Below are positions 6,801-14,132 of a stretch of DNA of 15,784 bases, piece after piece. The position numbers were made by a program, and so were the translations under genes. This DNA is from Euzebya sp051004735 (lineage in GTDB: Bacteria; Actinomycetota; Nitriliruptoria; Euzebyales; Euzebyaceae). Position 1 is the stretch's first letter, and each line of letters opens with the position of its first letter. The stretch covers positions 1 through 15,784 of the forward strand of contig JBPCKA010000085.1 in the NCBI GenBank assembly GCA_051004735.1. Reading direction: 5' to 3'. The notes beneath the pieces were generated by a model, which did no database searches, was not told where the DNA came from, and saw only the letters and a program-made list of their open reading frames with translations.

Positions 6801-9800
6801 GTGCCGAACCGGCGATCGGTGCGGACGGCAGCATCTACGTGTCAACCCAGCACTTCGAAGATTCGTCCCTTTACCACCACCTGCGACGCATCACCGCGGA
6901 CGGGACCCTCGACAGTGTCGCCGGAAGCGGACCGGAAGGCTACAGCGGCGACGGTGGCCCGGCCGTTGATGCCGAGGTCAGTGAGATCACCTCGATCGCG
7001 CTGCATCCCGATGGATCGATTTGGTTCGCCCAAGCGGGTGACGAGAGCGTGATCCGGCGGGTCGGCGTCGACGGGGTCATCACGACGGTAGTGGGTGGCC
7101 GGGACCGGTATGACGCCACCGGTGACGATGGCCCCGCAGTCGAGGCCGGACTGAGGTTCGCGTCTGACCTGGAGATCGCCCCTGACGGCACGGTGTTCAT
7201 CGCCGACGACGATCGGGTCAGGCGTGTCGGACCGGATGGAATCATCTCCACCTACACCGGGGGAGGGGATCAGATAGTCCGCAGTGACGGAGGCGGAGGG
7301 GTTCCACAGAATGCATGTCTGGATACGCCCTGTGGCCGCCTGGAAGTGGACCTGTTGTCGGTGGATGAGATCGAACTGGCCACCGACGGCACCCTGTATG
7401 TCGCCACCAACCAGACGATCGGTCGGGTCACGACCGACGGTCAGTTCCAGCAGATGTCAGACGGTGACGGGGGCACCATCCGCGCACAGATCGGCATGGC
7501 AATCGGCGCCGGTGACGACCTGTTCTTCAGAGCCCGTTCTGGAGCCCAGATCCAGCGGATCGACCTCGGCAACCCTGGGGCCGGCCCTGCGATCGTGGCG
7601 GGAACCCCATCGGTGTCCGGCCTGCAGAGTCCTCCGCGAGTCCCGACCCTGCCCCCCGCGGCCTACCAGTCACGCCTGTTCCACCCCCAGGTGTCGCCCA
7701 GTGGCGAGCTCATCGCCGCCGTAGGCCGGGGAATTGCCGTGCTGACCAGGCCCTACGCCAGCGTGTCGACCCTTCCGACTTATGACCTTGGGGAAGGGTT
7801 ACGTGCGGTCCTGCCGGAGGAGCTCGCAAGCCAGACCACCTACGCCATCCCGCATCCTGACGGGTCCCAGATCTGGGCGTTTGCCGACACCGGACGTCAT
7901 GTCGCGACCGTCGATGCCGCCACCAAAGCGATTCTGTGGCGCTTCGGCTACAGCAGCGACGGGCTTTTGACCTCTGCCTCCGATGCGTTCGGGCAGGTCA
8001 CCACCATCAGTCGCCCCGACGACACGCAAGTCCTGATCGAGGACTCCTTCGGGCGGCAACTCCAGTTGACGCTGGACTCAGACGGGTGGTTGGACACCAT
8101 CACTGACTTTGCCGGTCGCCAGCGTCTCCTCCAGCATTCCGTCGACGGCCTGTTGGAACTGCAGACCGACCCCGCTGGGAACGACGCCAACTACACCTGG
8201 AACGACGAAGCACAGCTGGAACGGGCCGTTGCAACAGACGGCACAACCTTCGTCCTGGACCAGACCGACGATGGCGCGTCGACCCTGAGCATCGACGGCG
8301 AGACCAGCACCTATCGGTCAGAAACCCAACGCGATGGGACCGTCCTGCGATCCTTCACCGACCCCAGCGGACTGACGACCCAGACCACCCAGACCCTGGA
8401 CGGCGTGGTGATCCGGACAGTCGGTAGCGCCACGCGTGAGGTGACATTCCAACCCGACCCACGCTTCGGCGACGACGTCCGATACCCGGCGGAGTCGGTG
8501 ATGATTGAGGGATCAGCAGGGACGGTCCGATCCACCCTGGAACGCGTGGTCGACCTTGCCGACCCACTTGCACCATTGGACTACACCACCGTCACCGACA
8601 CCGTCACAAACCCGCGCGACGGGGACCTGGTCAGTGTCTACGACGCAGAATCGCGGACCACCACCGTCACGCTTGGCGATGGGACAACGCAAGAGTTGGA
8701 GCTCACGCCCGAAGGATTGCCGGCAAGGTTGGACGTGGGGACGGGCATTGCGCCCTACCTCTATACCTACGACGCCCGCGGTCAGATCGCCCAGATGGGC
8801 CAGACAGGTGCGCTGGACACGTTCGCCTATGACGATCGCGGGAACCTGGCGACGACGACGGACCCCGATGGTGACGTCACCAGTTACGGCTACGACGCCG
8901 CCGACCGTCGGACCTCCCTGACCACCCCGGATGGTCACACCACGCAGTTCGACCACGACGTGTTGGACAACCGCGATGGCTGGACGATGCCCGCTGGGCA
9001 GAGCCATACCCTGAACCACACAGCATTCGGGCAACGGACCGGGTACCAGCCTCCGCTCGCCTCGACCAGTGAGTCGTTGACCTACGGCGATGCCCGCGGT
9101 CTGCAAGATGAACAGCACCTGGATGGTTCCGTCACCGACTACACGGTCATCGACCGACAGCTTCGGGGCATCAGCAACGCTGGGGGTGCCACCACCATCG
9201 AATACGGTGGGACATCTCGTCCCGACGATCCCTGGACCACTCTCAGCCGGACCCCCACCCGCGGTGACGCGTTGGTTGTGAGCCGGACGTATTTCAGTGG
9301 ACTGCTCCGCACCCAACAGACCACGGCTGGGCAGGGTCTGACCCACCGCTACAGCTACTCTGAACTTCGTGTCGCCGAGCGACGTCTGGACTCCGGCGAT
9401 ACGATCACCTTCACCTACGACGGTGCCGGTCAGCGAGCCACCGCAGGCGGGTTCACTTACGAACGGGATCCGGCCGGGTTGCTTTCAGCGTTGGACGACG
9501 GCAACACCCGCCTTGAGCGTAGTCGAGGGGACCGCGGGGAGGACGAGGGCACACGCCTGGTGCACATCGACTCGCCCGACGTGGTTGTGTCTGAACTCGA
9601 CCAGGAGGTCGATGCCGAGGACCGCGTGAGCGCACGGACGTTGACCATCGGTGACGACCCAGCCGAGACCCAGACGTTCACCCATGATGCCGACGGCCAA
9701 CTGGCTGCTGTACAGGACGGCGAGGGCAACGTCGTGGAGCTCTTCAGCTACGACGGCAACGGCAACCGAACCGGACACACAGTCGGAGGCACCCAACGGG

Positions 9801-10783
9801 TTGCCACCTACGACGACCGTGACCGGATCATCGCACGTGATGGGATCAGCTACGACTACGACGAGAACGGCTTCGTCAGCCGAATCGGTGAACTGCTGTT
9901 GGACTACCTGCCCACCGGTGAGCTTGTCAGCGCCCAGGATGTCCCGGGGGCGCCCGTGAGCTATGGCTTTGACGGACTGGGACGCCTGTCTGAACGCACC
10001 AACGCCAGCGGAACCACCGGGTTCATCTACGGGGACGAGGCCGACGACTTGAAACTGACCGCATCAGTCGACCCGGCAGGCGTGCGTAGCCAGTACCTCT
10101 ACACCGAGGACAGCCGGCTGTTCGCGGTGCTCCGCAACGGCAGCCGGTACGGGGTGATGACCGATGGTGTCGGCTCACCTCTGGTCGTCGTGGACGACAC
10201 CGGCACGATCGTGTTGGAGCGGGGGTACAGCGCCTTCGGGGAACTGCTCAGCGAGTCGGGATCCTTTGACCTGCCACTTGGCTTCGGCGGCGGCATTGCC
10301 GATTCGGTCACCGGTCTGGTCCGGTTCGGCATGCGCGACTACGAACCCGCATCGGGACGTTGGACTGCACCGGATCCGGCACTGTTGGGCGGCCAGGACC
10401 CCAACCTGTACCGCTACGTCAGCAACGACCCGGTCAGCCGTCGAGACCCGAGCGGTCTGATCGACATCAGCGGCGTCTTCTGCTTTGGTGCCTGCGGATC
10501 GGCGTCGGTCCAGATCAGCAGCGAAGGCTTCAGCGCCTGCCTCGGCTTCGGTGTGGGAATCGGTGGTGGCCTGGGTGTGAATCTTGCCGGTGGCCCAAAG
10601 GACTATGGCACCAGCGTGAACGTCGAGGTGGGAATCGGACCAGCCAGTGTAAACCTCGACATTCCCTTGGTGGGGTCGCCCTGTGCCAGGCCAACGCTAG
10701 GCAATGGCTTGAACTTTGCAGCTCCTTTGAATCTCAAGGTCGGGGCTCTGGCCCAACTCCAGAGCTGCTACCGGTTCATCTGA
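3845..10783 (+). CDS. Giant secreted CWB2-RHS/YD-repeat cell-wall protein
   Basis: This is a single 2312-residue frame. A signal peptide (1-24, PAAA-F) is followed by three CWB2 cell-wall-binding repeats starting near 31, 130 and 236 (RVAGPERITTAV, RIAGPSRFDTAV, RLAGGNRFETSA). A Gly-rich linker spans ~368-402, and a carboxypeptidase-regulatory-like domain lies at ~446-530 (FSGFVLDRQGDPVPGAVVTV). Beta-rich modules run to ~950. An NHL-type propeller (~985-1255) shows the GYSGDGGPA signature. YD/RHS repeats run from ~1360 to 2100, and the RHS core (~2100-2205) includes VGSPLVVVDDTG, GRWTAPDP and DPSGL. The last ~106 residues are Gly-rich and hydrophobic with several cysteines. CWB2 anchors proteins to wall polymers in Gram-positives, while RHS repeats form shells that encase a C-terminal payload. 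A surface or contact-dependent role is inferred. The tail matches no toxin I know, and no immunity gene follows. Confidence 0.93.
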   Translation: MRRFSVLALLSLLVTMMPSVPAAAFVDQVDRVAGPERITTAVAASSYGFEQADTVVLARADEFPDALAAGPLARSLDAPILLTGPDRAAETVMAEIDRLGAQTAVIVGGDAVIEDSVVEQLTAAGLQVERIAGPSRFDTAVAVASRLGAPSGQALLTLGEDTGLVSGWADALSSAAFGLLDQDIPLLLTRQAAIPATTLQALDDLDVTDVTIIGGPAAVSATVADQLRAAGHTVTRLAGGNRFETSATVLDHVVTQPAFAQVDDTFGLVAATGANFPDGLTAGGLTGALNGAAVLVPNTNLDAAPQVVSVVSSLASRIDPAVVLGGPAAVGDDVLNRLNELLSDPTTAGEGVPEDEAGTDTPGDDGTGGTGGGGTVGGGGGGDGGTGDGGTGGGGGTGGTVINPPPLMGQSGAPTFADQISFLYSGPDPVQTGVDVSQLSIEHLATFSGFVLDRQGDPVPGAVVTVLGHDEFGQTTTRDDGRYDMAVNGGQVLTITVEADGFLSVQRTADLPWSDYHVLEDIVLTPLDAAVTTIDIAAGGTHVSSMSSDDDGDRQVTMVFPPDTAATMHLPDGSTQPLSSLDVRATEYTVGPDGQRAMPADLPPSTEYTYAVELSVDQALAADATKVTFDQPVAVHIDDFLGFPAGVAVPVGFYDTQDAAWKPIEAGLVIGVVVNDGTAELDLNGDDVADDTDDVIAAEIGLTDQERDAIGARFTEGQTLWRFRTDHFSSFDCNYASRPRIPNQAPDPNNPNGTNPPCKQQGSSVIRCEDQTLGESFALTPEVSISYDSARVPAVGRSITIPVTGDDPLPPELTEISVEIIVAGKRTTRTFVPTPGLSTSFTWDGLDAFGREVPGGIPITVVYRFVYDFGYEVGRFGEPPSSATVSSEDLPSGRTARELASRWRGTLGALDPRVQGLGGWTLDQHHAYDVSSGRVLLGSGDTVSREGGPFAQAQMIALGNEFTSTTPSDHVPDGANAYDARVDFCCAEPAIGADGSIYVSTQHFEDSSLYHHLRRITADGTLDSVAGSGPEGYSGDGGPAVDAEVSEITSIALHPDGSIWFAQAGDESVIRRVGVDGVITTVVGGRDRYDATGDDGPAVEAGLRFASDLEIAPDGTVFIADDDRVRRVGPDGIISTYTGGGDQIVRSDGGGGVPQNACLDTPCGRLEVDLLSVDEIELATDGTLYVATNQTIGRVTTDGQFQQMSDGDGGTIRAQIGMAIGAGDDLFFRARSGAQIQRIDLGNPGAGPAIVAGTPSVSGLQSPPRVPTLPPAAYQSRLFHPQVSPSGELIAAVGRGIAVLTRPYASVSTLPTYDLGEGLRAVLPEELASQTTYAIPHPDGSQIWAFADTGRHVATVDAATKAILWRFGYSSDGLLTSASDAFGQVTTISRPDDTQVLIEDSFGRQLQLTLDSDGWLDTITDFAGRQRLLQHSVDGLLELQTDPAGNDANYTWNDEAQLERAVATDGTTFVLDQTDDGASTLSIDGETSTYRSETQRDGTVLRSFTDPSGLTTQTTQTLDGVVIRTVGSATREVTFQPDPRFGDDVRYPAESVMIEGSAGTVRSTLERVVDLADPLAPLDYTTVTDTVTNPRDGDLVSVYDAESRTTTVTLGDGTTQELELTPEGLPARLDVGTGIAPYLYTYDARGQIAQMGQTGALDTFAYDDRGNLATTTDPDGDVTSYGYDAADRRTSLTTPDGHTTQFDHDVLDNRDGWTMPAGQSHTLNHTAFGQRTGYQPPLASTSESLTYGDARGLQDEQHLDGSVTDYTVIDRQLRGISNAGGATTIEYGGTSRPDDPWTTLSRTPTRGDALVVSRTYFSGLLRTQQTTAGQGLTHRYSYSELRVAERRLDSGDTITFTYDGAGQRATAGGFTYERDPAGLLSALDDGNTRLERSRGDRGEDEGTRLVHIDSPDVVVSELDQEVDAEDRVSARTLTIGDDPAETQTFTHDADGQLAAVQDGEGNVVELFSYDGNGNRTGHTVGGTQRVATYDDRDRIIARDGISYDYDENGFVSRIGELLLDYLPTGELVSAQDVPGAPVSYGFDGLGRLSERTNASGTTGFIYGDEADDLKLTASVDPAGVRSQYLYTEDSRLFAVLRNGSRYGVMTDGVGSPLVVVDDTGTIVLERGYSAFGELLSESGSFDLPLGFGGGIADSVTGLVRFGMRDYEPASGRWTAPDPALLGGQDPNLYRYVSNDPVSRRDPSGLIDISGVFCFGACGSASVQISSEGFSACLGFGVGIGGGLGVNLAGGPKDYGTSVNVEVGIGPASVNLDIPLVGSPCARPTLGNGLNFAAPLNLKVGALAQLQSCYRFI
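9511..9529. repeat. Possible palindromic repeat element inside the giant gene
   Basis: CCTTGAGCGTAGTCGAGGG can form a 6-bp hairpin (CCTTGA/TCGAGG, one wobble). From memory it resembles a dispersed palindrome of the CTTGAGCGTAGTCGAAGG type seen in many environmental genomes. It encodes an atypical charged stretch (LERSRGDRGEDEG) between YD repeats. There is only one copy in the window. Confidence 0.35.
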
Positions 10784-10832
10784 TTCCGCAACTTCGAAGA
10801 AGGGCGGTCAGCCGGCGCAGATACCAAGTGGG

Positions 10833-11948
10833 TCACGATGTCGTCCAGCGCCACGGCACGGACACCCCGATCCCGTAGGAGCCCATCGTCACCGTCCGGG
10901 TCTTGCCGTTCTGGTCCAGGACCGTCAGGTCCAGCGCCTCGCTGTACTTGGTCCCGAGTTGGAAGATGTGACCGATCTCCACGCCCCGCTTGATCTCCAG
11001 GGGCTTGCCGCAGTTCGGGCAGGGGTCGCCGGCCAACACCTGCGCCACGTCGACGTTGCCGTCTGGAGTGAAGTCACGCCCCATCACCAGGTTCAGGACG
11101 TGCTTGCCGTGCTGGTCTGCGCCGGTGATCCAACTGGTCCCGGGTGCGACCCGAGGGTCGACCAGGTACCTGATTCCGCTCCGCTGCTCCGAACCGAGGA
11201 CGCCCGATGTAGCCCTTGACCAGGTTCGGGTGGGCTTCTAAGTCGGCCTCGGTGAACTGCTCAGGCTCGGCCGGGGCCATCTGGGCCTCGACGCGCTTCA
11301 TGTCGACATCGCGGTCCCCGGGCAGGCCGATGACCAGTGGTTCCCGGGTGCCGTCAGGGTGCTTCAGCATGACCACGACGTTCTTGAGGGTGTCCGCGGC
11401 GGTCCAGTCCCGGTCGGGATGGCGCAGGTCCTGCCGCTGGTTGAACAGGTTCACCAGGGTGGTGATGGTGGGGGTCTCCGGAGTGTCCATGACCTGGGCG
11501 TCGGGTTGACCCTCAACCGGTTGCGGCTCCGGTGCCGGGACGTTGACCGCCTCGGTGTTGGCGGCGAAATCGCAGGACGAACAGCCGGCGTAGGTGTCTT
11601 CCCCAACCTCGATCGGAGCCAAGAACTCCTCACTGGCGGACCCACCCATGGCGCCCGACGTGGCCTTGACGATCACGTACTCGATGCCCGGGCGGTCGAA
11701 GCAGTCGATGTAGGCCCGGCGGTGGGCATCGTAGGAGGCCTGCAACCCCTCGGCGTCCAGGTCGAAGGAGTAGGAATCCTTCATCGTGAACTCTCGACCG
11801 CGGAGCAGCCCGGCGCGTGGCCTGGCCTCGTCCCGGTACTTGGTCTGGATCTGGTACAGCGACAGCGGCAGGTCCTTGTAGGAGGAGTACAGGTCCTTCA
11901 CCAGCAGGGTGAACATCTCTTCGTGCGTCGGGGCCAGCAGCGGGGCAG
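10833..11948 (-). pseudogene. proS: Prolyl-tRNA synthetase remnant
   Basis: The minus strand reads LLAPTHEEMFTLLVKDLYSS, then YQIQTKYRDEARPRAGLLRG and REFTMKDSYSFDLD, the class II motif 2 region of bacterial ProRS. A bacterial-type editing insertion (~NVPAPEP to PNLVKGYIG) and DPRVAPGTSWITGADQHGKH follow. GVEIGHIFQLGTKYSEAL and MGSYGIGVS come last. It lacks the N-terminus (motif 1) and everything after motif 3, including the anticodon-binding domain. Frame breaks occur near 11203 (GYIG to RVLGSEQ) and near 10857 (GIGVS to RAVAL). ProRS is essential, so an intact copy must exist elsewhere and this is a dead duplicate. Its 5' end is joined to the GNAT remnant at ~11946-11949. Confidence 0.9.
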
Positions 11949-12251
11949 CATCACGACCTCCTTGTGCTGGTCCTCGCTCTGCAGATGGCCCATCACCGTG
12001 AAGCGCAGCCCCCGGTCGACGTATGCGAAGCCGTCCAGCCGTTCAGCAAACCAGCGGTAGTTGCGGCTGTCGTAGTCCGATGCCTCCCGCATCAGGACCA
12101 TGAACGCGGCGGTGTGTCCGTCCGCCCTGACCAGGACGGCTTCGTCGGCCAGATCGAGCAGGTCGGAGAAGGCGCGTGCATCGAGCGCGCCGATTGCGGG
12201 GACCTCGACCTGGTTCATCCGGTGCAGGACGGCAACGTCCTCGGCATGCAC
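11946..12251 (-). pseudogene. GNAT acetyltransferase lacking its acetyl-CoA site, joined to proS remnant
   Basis: From a GTG at 12251 the frame reads VAVLHRMNQVEVPAIGALD, then ADGHTAAFMVLM and DYDSRNYRWFAERLDGFAYV-DR. This fits a COG3818-type GNAT superfamily protein. Right after YVDR (residue 80) it jumps in frame to GLRFTVMGHLQSEDQHKEVV-ML, which resembles the family's C-terminal strand. The intervening ~50-60 residues, including the R/Q-x-x-G-x-G/A acetyl-CoA-binding loop, are gone, so acetyl transfer is not expected. The frame then enters the proS remnant out of frame and ends at 11898. It begins 18 bases after the VOC stop, suggesting a former VOC-GNAT operon. An ordinary start is not obvious; GTG is the only candidate. 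Confidence 0.75.
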
Positions 12252-12269
12252 CCCGATCTGGAGGGTGGG

Positions 12270-12638
12270 TTATGGCCCGGCCGGGGTATCCAGCGGGCGG
12301 GCAAAGGACAGCTCGTGCCCGTCGGGATCGCGGACGTGGAAGTACCGCTCGCCCCAGGGCGCATCCTCCGGCTGGCCATCGGGAGTCCCCCCAGCGTCGA
12401 CCACACGTCGCCACATCGCGTCGACGTCGGAGACGTGCAGGATAACCCGCCCCCACTGGTCGCTGTGCCCGGGATCGCCCTGCTGCAGATTCAGATAGGA
12501 CCCGGCTATGGCGTATGAGGTGAAGTCCCCTCCGCTGCCGCCGTGGACCGTGCGCAACCCGAGGGCGTCGTAGAAGGCGACGGCGACGTCCATGTCGCGG
12601 ACCACAAGGGTGACGGCACTGAGACTCTCGATGTGCAT
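12270..12638 (-). CDS. VOC-family (glyoxalase/bleomycin-resistance fold) protein
   Basis: This encodes 122 residues with the two-module betaalphabetabetabeta pattern of single-domain VOC proteins. The first module begins MHIESLSAVTLVVRDMDVAV with AFYDALGL. The second contains VILHVSDVDAMWRRVVDAGG and ends in the typical RYFHVRDPDGHELSFARP, whose glutamate is a usual metal ligand. Length and both modules are complete, so it is probably intact. VOC members are metal-dependent lyases, dioxygenases or drug-binding proteins, and the substrate cannot be told from sequence. The ATG at 12638 is the only sensible start, with a weak ribosome-binding site. The GNAT remnant follows 18 bases downstream. 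Confidence 0.88.
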   Translation of the reverse strand: MHIESLSAVTLVVRDMDVAVAFYDALGLRTVHGGSGGDFTSYAIAGSYLNLQQGDPGHSDQWGRVILHVSDVDAMWRRVVDAGGTPDGQPEDAPWGERYFHVRDPDGHELSFARPLDTPAGP

Positions 12639-13168
12639 GCCCGCATCATCGCCTAGGCCGGGGTGCTCGACGGTGCAGGGCGCCGCACGCCGGTCCGACG
12701 CCGGGGCCGGCTCGCACCCCCTCCACCGACATGTCGTCTGGGCGATCTGGTCTGCCGGGTCACGGCAGGATGGCTGTGGGACGGCTCAGGACGGGATGGC
12801 TGGCGGCAGCCCCGACGTTCCTGGGGCTGCTCACCGAGCCTGCGATCCAGGCGGCGTGGTTGTGCCTGTTGACCGTCGGGGCGCTGGTACCGGAACGTCC
12901 TCGCGTCACATCGATCGGTCCCCGGTGATGCCGAGGGAGCAAGGTCGGTGGGGGTTGTCCCCGGCGCCTGTGCGGGCATAGGACAAGCATCAGCACGCAG
13001 ATCACGTCCCCGGCAGTGCCAGGCCGTTCCACGAGGACCCGGCGTGGCTGGACTGGCTCGCCTGGACTTGCCTGACGACCAGTGCCGGCGGTTGGACCGC
13101 ATGACGGTGCGGTGAACGGGTTGTACTCCGACGCCCATGTGGTCGGTGAATCCGGTCATCGCCGCGGA
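12639..13168. other. Gene-poor stretch
   Basis: No recognisable gene spans this 530-bp stretch. The long minus-strand frame is Arg/Pro/Ser-rich with no motifs, as expected from GC-rich noncoding DNA. The only item of note is a short hydrophobic plus-strand frame at 12770-12928. Confidence 0.5.
12770..12928 (+). CDS. Possible small hydrophobic protein
   Basis: A 52-residue frame starts MAVGRLRTGWLAAAPTFLGL and continues through a second hydrophobic run (AAWLCLLTVGALV) to a basic tail. Two short membrane-associated helices are conceivable. It has no homologue I recognise and no clear ribosome-binding site. It lies among decayed genes, so it may be a fragment or chance. Confidence 0.2.
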   Translation: MAVGRLRTGWLAAAPTFLGLLTEPAIQAAWLCLLTVGALVPERPRVTSIGPR

Positions 13169-13372
13169 TCAGCCTGCATTGGTTGCCGTGTCATCAATCG
13201 TGAGAGACCCGAGCCGGTTCAGAGCGCAGTGGTTTTCGCGGGCGTTGACGCATCGGAGTCGACCGGTCTGACGGCACGAAGGGTGGCCCCTAAGGACTAG
13301 AGCGCCCCGCTCGGTTCCGTCGGAACCCGTCTCGAGAGGGCGCGCCCGGAAATGCGGCGCGCAAGGCTTGCC

Positions 13373-13660
13373 GGGCTTGTCGATCAGCCGGATTCGGTGG
13401 CGCTCGACCCCGTCGGGCATCTCAGCCATGCCGACGCGGCACAGCGATACGACCGCGTCCACGGGCGCGACCTCCAGGCCGGGCAGGTTCCCGACCAGCA
13501 CGTCGGGGTCGCTCGGCAGCGGGCCGCACCACGTGGCCGGCTCGCCGTGCTTCGCCTCGGCCATGAGCGACGGCGCCGATGGCCAGCCGATCCCGTCGGC
13601 CTTTCCCTTCCTCGCCGTCAGTACGGCCAGGCGGATGAGGTCGTCGGCGCCGTAGCCCGG
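13373..13660 (-). pseudogene. Fragment resembling a phosphatase-like C-terminal domain
   Basis: In frame with the cas4-cas1 start, residues ~46-140 read GYGADDLIRLAVLTARKGKA, then PDVLVGNLPGLEVAP and VDAVVSLCRVGMAEMPDGVE. This resembles the entry strands of dual-specificity-type phosphatase domains found at the end of some actinobacterial ADP-ribosylglycohydrolases. The fragment stops at RLIDKPGKP, before any HCx5R catalytic loop, so it would be inactive. The following ~65 residues, to the stop at 13169, look noncoding. A perfect hairpin GGTTCC-GTC-GGAACC lies at 13313-13327. The family assignment is from memory and weak; the absence of Cas4 or Cas1 motifs here is clear. Confidence 0.35.
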
Positions 13661-13792
13661 CCGGTGCTGATAGTGACCGTCGACGGTGTCGTCATTGTCG
13701 GCGAAGCGTGACTGGACCCATTCGAGGAAGAACAAGCGAGGACAATAGACGTACTCGTTGACCATGCGTGCTGGGACCAAGTCGGGAACCAC
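13661..13792 (-). pseudogene. cas4-cas1: Cas4-Cas1 fusion (type I-G), N-terminal stub
   Basis: A GTG at 13792 begins VPDLVPARMVNEYVYCPRLF, continuing FLEWVQSRFADNDDTVDGHY-QHR. This is the characteristic start of the Cas4 part of Cas4-Cas1 fusions in type I-G (formerly I-U) systems, with the first Fe-S cysteine in YCPRL. Cas4-Cas1 selects PAM-adjacent fragments and integrates new spacers. Only ~44 residues remain. The RecB nuclease motifs, the C-terminal three cysteines and the whole of Cas1 are missing. The frame continues into unrelated sequence to a stop at 13169. It starts nine bases after the ATPase stop, suggesting co-transcription. The start codon coincides with the edge of the long direct repeat. 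Confidence 0.78.
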
Positions 13793-14132
13793 TCAAGTGC
13801 CTACTCGACCATGTCTCCGGGACCGAACACGGTCACGTCCTTGGGCAAGTCACCGGGCGCGTTCGCCCGCGTCCAGATCCATCGCTGTGGACGGTCGATC
13901 GGGTCTGGAACGAAGCCCAAGTCGGTGGTCAAGCTATCGACCCATCTTGGGTCGAACGGACCGGCCGAGCACTTGGCCTCGCCCACCATGATCGTGCGAC
14001 CATCATGCATGGCAAGAACGTCGATCTCGACAGGACGCTTTCCGCTGGACCACCAGCGGCCGACCAGCGACATCGGATCAAGATGTCCATCACGCGTGAT
14101 CCGCCTCGCGTGCGCCCGCGCCTCTGCTTCAA
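13790..14132. repeat. Long direct repeat, copy 2 (about 343 bp)
   Basis: This is the partner of 623-963 in the same orientation. Here it forms the intact 3' end of the ATPase gene. Compared with this copy, copy 1 lacks one base in each of two places, which identifies copy 2 as the better preserved. Confidence 0.92.

Noticed and set aside
8513..9346. 277-residue minus-strand frame inside the giant gene
   Set aside because: It lies opposite a clearly coding, domain-rich frame and has no recognisable motif; long antisense frames are expected at this GC content.
12653..13159. 168-residue minus-strand frame
   Set aside because: The composition is Arg/Pro/Ser/His-rich with no motif or hydrophobic pattern, typical of noncoding GC-rich DNA.
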